Source of the DNA: Rattus norvegicus
Lineage: Eukaryota; Chordata; Mammalia; Rodentia; Muridae
Length of the DNA stretch: 64,000 bases
NCBI RefSeq assembly: GCF_036323735.1
Contig: NC_086026.1
Location: forward strand, 88,681,359 to 88,745,358
Reading direction: 5' to 3'
This document shows positions 58,046-64,000 of the stretch, piece by piece; position 1 is the stretch's first letter, and each line of letters opens with the position of its first letter. Under the pieces are notes generated by a model. That model was not told where the DNA came from, searched no databases, and saw only the letters and a program-made list of their open reading frames with translations. Made by a program: the position numbers and the translations under genes.

Positions 58046-59248
58046 TTACTTTCCTACTTTTTCTAGGGTGTAGTTTCTCTCCATGTGTTGGAGTTTTCTA
58101 TTTATTATCCTTTGTTGGGCTGGATTTGTAGAAAGATATTGTGTAAATTTGGTCTTGTCATGGAATATCTTGGTTTCTCTGTCTATGTTAATTGAGAGTT
58201 TTGCTGGATATTGTTATCCTGGACTGGCATTTGTTTTCTCTTATGGTCTGTATGACATCTACCCAGGATCTTCTGGCTTTCATAGTCTCTGGTGACAAGT
58301 CTGTTGTAATTCTGCTAGGTCTGTCTTTGTATGTTTCTTGACCTTTTCCCCTTACTGCTTTTAATATTCTTACTTTGTTTTGTGCATATGGTGTTTTGAC
58401 TATTATGTGATGGGTGGAATTTCTTTTCTAATCCAATCTATTTGTAGTTCTGTAGGCTTCTTGTATGTTTATGGGCATCTCTTTATGTTAGGGCAGTTTT
58501 CTTCTATAATTTCATTGAAGATATTTACTGGCCATTTAAGTTGGGAGTTTTCACTGACTTCTATACCTATTATTTTAGATTTGATCTTCTCATTGTGTCT
58601 TGGATTTCCTGGATCTTTTGGGTTAGAAGCTTTTTGCATTTTCTTTGGCAGTTGTGGCAATCAATGTTTTCTATGGTATCTTTTGCCCCTGAGAGTCTCT
58701 CTTTTATCTCTTATATTCTGATGGTGATGCTTGCATCTATAACTCTTGATCTTTTTCCCAGCTTTTCTATCTCCAGGGTTGTTTCCCTTTGTGCTTTCTT
58801 TATTGTTTCCATTTCAATTTTTAAATACTGGATCGTTTTGTTCAAGTCATTCACCTGTTTGGTTGTGTTTTCCTGTAATTCTTTAAGGGATTTTTGTTTT
58901 TCCTCTTTAAGGGTTTCTACTAGTTTACTTGTGTTGTCCTGTATTTCTTTAAGGGAGTTATTTATATCCTTTCTTTTTTTTTCTTTTCTTTTTTTCGGAG
59001 CTGGGGATCAAACCCAGGGCCTTGCGCTTGCTAGGCAAGTGCTCTACCGCTGAGCTAAATCCCCAACCCCATTTATATCCTTTCTAAAGTCCTCTATCAT
59101 CTTCATGAGATGTGATTTTAAATCTAAATCTTGATTTTTCAGGTGTGTTTGGATATCCAGTATTTGCTTTGATGGAATAACTGGGCTCTGATGATGCTAA
59201 GTAGTCTTAGTTTCTGTTCCTTAGGTTCCTGTGCTTGCCTTTAGTCAT
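58046..59248 (-). pseudogene. L1-F ORF1 pseudogene, split by an ID element
   Basis: ORF1 reads from MTKGK (ATG at 59246-59248) to a TAA at 58046-58048, with frameshifts and an ID SINE in the coiled-coil region. Its coiled coil is one heptad longer than in the young copies (insert between ENTTKQ and the IKK segment). The RRM and C-terminal domain are recognisable but decayed. Confidence 0.88.
58960..59085 (-). mobile_element. ID (BC1-like) SINE with 15-bp TSD
   Basis: ATTTATATCCTTTCT occurs at 58960-58974 and 59071-59085. Between them the complement reads a 75-bp ID core beginning GGGGTTGGGGATTTAGCTCA, with a tRNA-type A box and a B box (GTTTGATCCCC), then a long A-rich tail (T-rich on the plus strand, 58975-58996). 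ID elements are tRNA-derived, made by RNA polymerase III and mobilised by L1. They are especially abundant in rat. Confidence 0.95.
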
Positions 59249-59727
59249 CAGGTTGTCTCTGGTGTTAGCTTGTCTTGCTGTCTCTGACAGTGGCTTGACT
59301 CTCCTGTAGGCCTGTGTGTCAGCACCTTTGTAGACCTGTTTTCTTTCACAGGATTTGGGAACAGAGAGCTGCTCCTGGGTTTGTGTGACCTCTAGCCTCC
59401 AGGTTGTTTGCTTGGAGCAGAAAAGTTGGTCTTACCTCTGCTCTCAGGTGTGTAGGTGCTCCTAGCTGACTGTCTTTCAGATCTTGATGCAGGCAGAAAC
59501 TGGAAGGGTCCTGCCCCTAACTGCTCCTAGGTCCCTGTGCCCAGAGGGCCCAGAGGGTACTAAGTGGTTTCCTCTTGGGTCAGGAATGTGGGCAGAAAGT
59601 AGTTGTTTCCTCTGAGCTCTCAGGATTGCCCTCACCTCTGAGGGTTCAGTGCTCTCCTACACAGGATTTGGGAGCAGGGAGCTGTAGGACCAGATCAGTT
59701 CAGTTCTGGGTGCAGGCCTTATCTACC
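59249..59727 (-). promoter_or_regulatory. L1-F 5' UTR
   Basis: This keeps several phrases of the young 5' UTR ('ctgacagtggcttgactctcc' against 7755, and 'gggtcaggaatgtgggcag' against 8312) but is shorter and CpG-depleted. It is presumably inactive. Confidence 0.75.
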
Positions 59728-60744
59728 ATTTTTAAAATATAGCTTTGCAGTTTGCAATCTGGGTTGGCAGTTATTTGCTTTGTACATTACAATATGTCAT
59801 TTCATGTTTGCTTTATAGAGACGTTTTAAAGTTGTCAAGGAGAGATTTGAAGTTATCCCAATGTTTATGCCTTCGTAGATGAATTGGGGTATTGACTTTA
59901 TGGTTTTCAATATTTTTTCTTTGCTTTGTATATTTGACATGTTGAAGGAGTTCTTCTCAAGCCATGTTTATTTAGTGTTCTAAGTGCCTCTTGTGTGCTT
60001 GGAGGTCTGTTTCTTTGTCTATATTTGAAAAGTTTTGTAGCCTGTTATGAACTTAATCTCTGAAACTTTCCTGTTTAGCTAAGATCCTTCTGTTTCATGG
60101 AGTCTTAGGTTTTGTATCCTGCTAATATAAAATTTTTGGATATTGGGGTCATACTAACTTGTTCTTCCTTTATTGCTGTTTAAATATAATATTTCATCAG
60201 CTATATCATCCACACCTAAATTCTTTCTTCTACATGGGTTTGCTGAGTTGTGATGCTTTCGAAAATGTTTTTCAGTTGATTCATTAAGTTTTATGAACTC
60301 AATGAAGTCAAAGAACATACAATGTTCTTTTATATGTTTTTTGTTTCCTTAAAATGTTTATTATAATTTATTCTTTTTACTTTTTATACATGAATACAAT
60401 ATATTTTGAGTATATCCATTGTGTACTCTCCCCCTCTGACTCCAAGCTGTAACCATAACTATCTATGACCATCCTTGTTCTGAATAAGAGTGTAGAGACT
60501 TATATTTATTACAAGCTTTGGTCACTATAGCTGGACAGATTCTCCATTATTCTAACCTGACATATTGACCTGGCCTACAACCCCAAATATAATGTAGCTG
60601 TTATCTGTCCTTCTTAGTCTCATCCTGCCTTCTGCTTTTTCTTTCTGTCTGTCTGAATCTCTAGCCTCTGATTTCTACTGAAGACCTTCTTTTTTAGCCC
60701 TGAAGTACCATTTTAACTCTCCATTCCAGTCATTGGCCATTCAG
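59728..60744. other. Unassigned A/T-rich sequence
   Basis: T-rich sequence, parts of which are reminiscent of very old minus-strand L1, but I cannot place it. No ORF. Confidence 0.5.
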
Positions 60745-60745
60745 A

Positions 60746-60786
<41 letters not shown>
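60746..60786. repeat. (ATT)n microsatellite
   Basis: About 13 trinucleotide units; the short ORF across it is an artefact. Confidence 0.96.
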
Positions 60787-60788
<2 letters not shown>

Positions 60789-60948
60789 CTTTATTAACAG
60801 GTGCTTGTTGACTTTTTTGAAAAAATCAAGTTGTAAACTTTATTACAAATTAAAAAACAAAGTTTTTAAAATTCTCAACTTGACCAGATATGGAACAATT
60901 TTAAAACTGTTAAAGGTGCATTGAAAAAAACAGGCCTTTTTTTTTCTT

Positions 60949-60950
<2 letters not shown>

Positions 60951-60991
<41 letters not shown>

Positions 60992-61039
60992 ACACACACT
61001 CACACACACACAAACACACACACACACTCACACACACAT
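60951..61039. repeat. (CA)n microsatellite, interrupted
   Basis: CA units with several CT and AA interruptions. Seen directly. Confidence 0.97.
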
Positions 61040-61211
61040 TTGTCATTACCAAAAAGAGACATCTTAGGGTAAAAATAATAAAAACCCAATGCTAATAGAT
61101 AAGGCAGATAGTTCTAGTGAATCTGGTCAATGGGCAAAAAGCAAGGTCTTCACGTCCAATTTTGTCCATTTCTTTTTTTTTTTATTTGTTCTTTTATCTT
61201 TTTTTTCTTTT

Positions 61212-64000
61212 CTTTTTTTTTTTTTTATTAACTTGAGTATTTCTTATATACATTTCGAGTGTTATTCCCTTTCCCGGTTTCCGGGCAAACATCCTCCTCC
61301 CCACTCCCCTTCCTTATGGGTGTTCCCCTCCCAACCCTCCCCCCATTGCCGCCCTCCCACCACCAGTATAGTTCACTGGGGGTTCAGTCTTAGCAGGACC
61401 CAGGGCTTCCCCTTCCACTGGTGCTCTTACTAGGATATTCATTGCTACCTATGAGGTCAGAGTCCAGGGTCAGTCCATGTATAGTCTTTAGGTAGTGGCT
61501 TAGTCCCTGGAAGCTCTGGTTGCTTGGCATTGTTGTACATATGGGGTCTTGAGCCCCTTCAAGCTCTTCCAGTTCTTTCTCTGATTCCTTCAGGGGGTCC
61601 TATTCTCAGTTCAGTGGTTTGCTGCTGGCATTCACCTCTGTATTTGCTGTATTCTGGCTGTGTCTCTCAGGAGAGATCTACATCCGGCTCCTGTCAGTCT
61701 GCACTTCTTTGCTTCATCCATCTTGTCTATATGGGTGGCTGTATATGTATGGGCCACATGTGGGGCAAGCTCTGAATGGGTGTTCCTTCAGTCTCTGTTT
61801 TAATCTTTGCCTCTCCCTTCCCTGCCAAGGGTATTCTTTTTCCTCATTTAAAGAAGGAGTGAAGCATTCACATTTTGATCATCCATCTTGAGTTTCGTTT
61901 GTTCTAGGGATCTAGGGTAATTCAAGCATTTGGGCTAATAGCAACTTATCAATGAGTGCATACCATGTATGTCTTTCTGTGTTTGGGTTAGCTCACTCAG
62001 GATGATATTTTCCAGTTCCAACCATTTGCCTACGAATTTCATAAACTCGTCGTTTTTGATAGCTGAGTAATATTCCATTGTGTAGATGTACCACATTTTC
62101 TGTATCCATTCCTCTGTTGAAGGGCATCTGGGTTCTTTCCAGCTTCTGGCTATTATAAATAAGGCTGCAATGAACATAGTGGAGCTCGTGTCTTTTTTAT
62201 ATGTTGGGGCATCTTTTGGGTATATGCCCAAGAGAGGTATAGCTGGATCCTCAGGCAGTTCAATGTCCAATTTTCTGAGGAACCTCCAGACTGATTTCCA
62301 AAATGGTTGTACCAGTCTGCAATCCCACCAACAATGGAGGAGTGTTCCTCTTTCTCCGCATCCTCGCCAGCATCTGCTGTCACCTGAGTTTTTGATCTTA
62401 GCCATTCTCACTGGTGTGAGGTGAAATCTCAGGGTTGTTTTGATTTGCATTTCCCTTATGACTAAAGATGTTGAACATTTCTTTAGGTGTTTCTCAGCCA
62501 TTCGGCATTCCTCAGCTGTGAATTCTTTGTTTAGGTCTGAACCCCATTTTTTAATAGGGTTATTTGTTTCCCTGTGGTCTAACTTCTTGAGTTCTTTGTA
62601 TATTTTGGATATAAGGCCTCTATCTGTTGTAGGATTGGTAAAGATCTTTTCCCAATCTGTTGGTTGCCGATTTGTCCTAACCACAGTGTCCTTTGCCTTA
62701 CAGAAGCTTTGCAGTTTTATGAGATCCCATTTGTCGATTCTTGATCTTAGAGCGTAAGCCATTGGTGTTTTGTTCAGGAAACTTTTTCCAGTGCCCATGT
62801 GTTCCAGATGCTTCCCTAGTTTTTCTTCTATTAGTTTGAGTGTGTCTGGTTTGATGTGGAGGTCCTTGATCCACTTGGACTTAAGCTTTGTACAGGGTGA
62901 TAAGCATGGATCGATCTGCATTCTTCTACATGTTGCCCTCCAGTTGAACCAGCACCATTTGCTGAAAATGCTATATTTTTTCCATTGGATGGTTTTGGTT
63001 CCTTTATCAAAAATCAAGTGCCCATAGGTGTGTGGGTTCATTTCTGGGTCTTCAATTCTATTCCACTGGTCTATCTGTCTGTCTCTGTACCAATACCCTG
63101 CAGTTTTTATCACTATTGCTCTGTAATACTGCTTGAGTTCAGGGATAGTGATTCCCCCTGAAGTCCTTTTATTGTTGAGGATAGTTTTAGCTATCCTGGG
63201 TTTTTGTTATTCCAGATGAATTTGCAAATTTTTCTGTCTAACTCTTTGAAGAACTGGATTGGTATTTTGATGGGGATTGCATTGAATCTGTAGCTCGCTT
63301 TGGTAAAATGGCCATTTTTACTATATTAATCCTGCCAATCCATGAGCATGGGAGATCTTTCCATCTTCTGAAGTCTTCTTCAATTTCTTTCCTCAGTGTC
63401 TTGAAGTTCTTATTGTACAGATCTTTTACTTGCTTGGTTAAAGTCACACCGAGGTACTTTATATTATTTGAGTCTATTATGAAGGGTGTCGTTTCCCTAA
63501 TTTCTTTCTCGGCTTGTTTCTCTTTTGTATAGAGGAAGGCAACTGATTTATTTGAGTTAATTTTATACCCAGCCACTTTGCTGAAGTTGTTTATCAGCTT
63601 TAGTAGTTCTCTGGTGGAACTTTTGGGATCACTTAAATATACTATCATATCATCTGCAAATAGTGATATTTTGACCTCTTCTTTTCCGATCTGTATCCCC
63701 TTGATCTCCTTTTGTTGTCTGATTGCTCTGGCTAGAACTTCAAGAACTATATTGAATAAGTAGGGAGAGAGTGGGCAGCCTTGTCTAGTCCCTGATTTTA
63801 GTGGGATTGTTTCAAGTTTCTCTCCATTTAGTTTAATGTTAGCAACTGGTTTGCTGTATATGGCTTTTACTATGTTTAGGTATGGGCCTTGAATTCCTAT
63901 TCTTTCCAGGACTTTTATCATGAAGGGGTGTTGAATTTTGTCAAATGCTTTCTCAGCATCTAATGAAATGATCATGTGGTTTTGTCCTTTCAGTTTGTTT
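61212..64000 (-). mobile_element. L1-G: young L1, 3' half (runs off window)
   Basis: A long T-run ending near 61226, then a young-type 3' UTR and the 3' part of ORF2, closely matching L1-A and L1-C. It continues past the window end, so its 5' end and full TSD cannot be judged. Confidence 0.95.
61935..64000 (-). pseudogene. L1-G ORF2 (partial), two 1-bp frameshifts
   Basis: The visible part starts in the reverse transcriptase (SLDAEKAF, GTRQGCPLSP and FADD all intact). The frame is lost at an A3 tract (63298-63300 on the plus strand, normally four) exactly as in L1-B, giving a stop at 63238. A second A-tract loss (five instead of six at 63201-63205) precedes the last 392-codon frame, which holds the C-terminal domain and zinc knuckle and ends at 61935. 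The endonuclease lies outside the window. Confidence 0.92.

Larger units (their letters stand above)
52931..59727 (-). mobile_element. L1-F: old, nearly full-length L1
   Basis: 3' UTR (52931-53571), ORF2 (53572 to about 58005), ORF1 (58046-59248) and a 5' UTR (59249-59727) unlike that of the young copies in detail. It has numerous frameshifts. It is interrupted by about 650 bp of unrelated older repeat sequence at 53879-54527 and by an ID SINE at 58975-59070. No TSD is obvious. Confidence 0.92.

Noticed and set aside
58996..59070. tRNA gene
   Set aside because: The A and B boxes and tRNA-like head belong to an ID SINE: 75-bp core, A-rich tail and 15-bp TSD within L1-F.

Overview
The window looks like intergenic rodent nuclear DNA, almost certainly rat (Rattus). 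The evidence is LINE-1 (L1) elements with rat-type ORF1 and ORF2 proteins, a BC1-like ID SINE, B1/B3/B4-type SINE remnants, a URR1-type hAT relic, old Lx-type L1 3' UTRs and long dinucleotide and tetranucleotide microsatellites. I found no host protein-coding gene that I can name. By eye, about two thirds of the 64 kb is L1-derived. Family names (Lx, B1, B3, B4, ID, URR1) come from memory of the repeat families, not from a database search.

Layout. 1-2031: old repeats, including a possibly 5'-inverted Lx copy and an ancient L1 3' end. 2032-8457: L1-A, minus strand, full length, with both ORFs open. 8458-11852: largely repeat-free DNA with a TATA motif and weak exon-like sequences. 11853-18272: L1-B, plus strand, full length, with an 11-bp target-site duplication (TSD), an intact ORF1 and an ORF2 broken by two one-base deletions. 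18273-24234: old rodent repeats, microsatellites and a tiny TSD-flanked L1. 24235-29391: L1-E, an older minus-strand copy carrying a nested 156-bp L1 tail. 29392-31830: Lx pieces. 33132-41336: L1-C, plus strand, followed by a second L1 tail (L1-D) and about 240 bp of other DNA, all inside one 14-bp TSD. This is a clear candidate 3' transduction. 41337-45530: low-repeat DNA, a 30-31 bp minisatellite and SINEs. 45531-46391: TSD-flanked L1 tail. 46392-51079: SINEs, compound microsatellites and a repeat-poor island with a CpG cluster. 51080-52925: Lx 3' UTR hosting a URR1 relic. 52931-59727: L1-F, an old, nearly full-length minus-strand copy with an ID element in ORF1 and a patch of foreign sequence in ORF2. 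61212-64000: L1-G, a young minus-strand copy running off the window.

Function. The only coherent genetic system is the L1 retrotransposon. Its 5' UTR promoter drives a bicistronic RNA. ORF1p is an RNA-binding trimeric coiled-coil chaperone. ORF2p is an endonuclease plus reverse transcriptase that copies the RNA into nicked genomic DNA (target-primed reverse transcription), leaving poly(A) tails and TSDs. SINEs (ID, B-type) use this machinery in trans. Several copies can be compared directly here. The comparison shows a shared substitution at an endonuclease catalytic position in L1-A and L1-B, identical frameshifts in different copies, and whole-heptad length changes in the ORF1p coiled coil.
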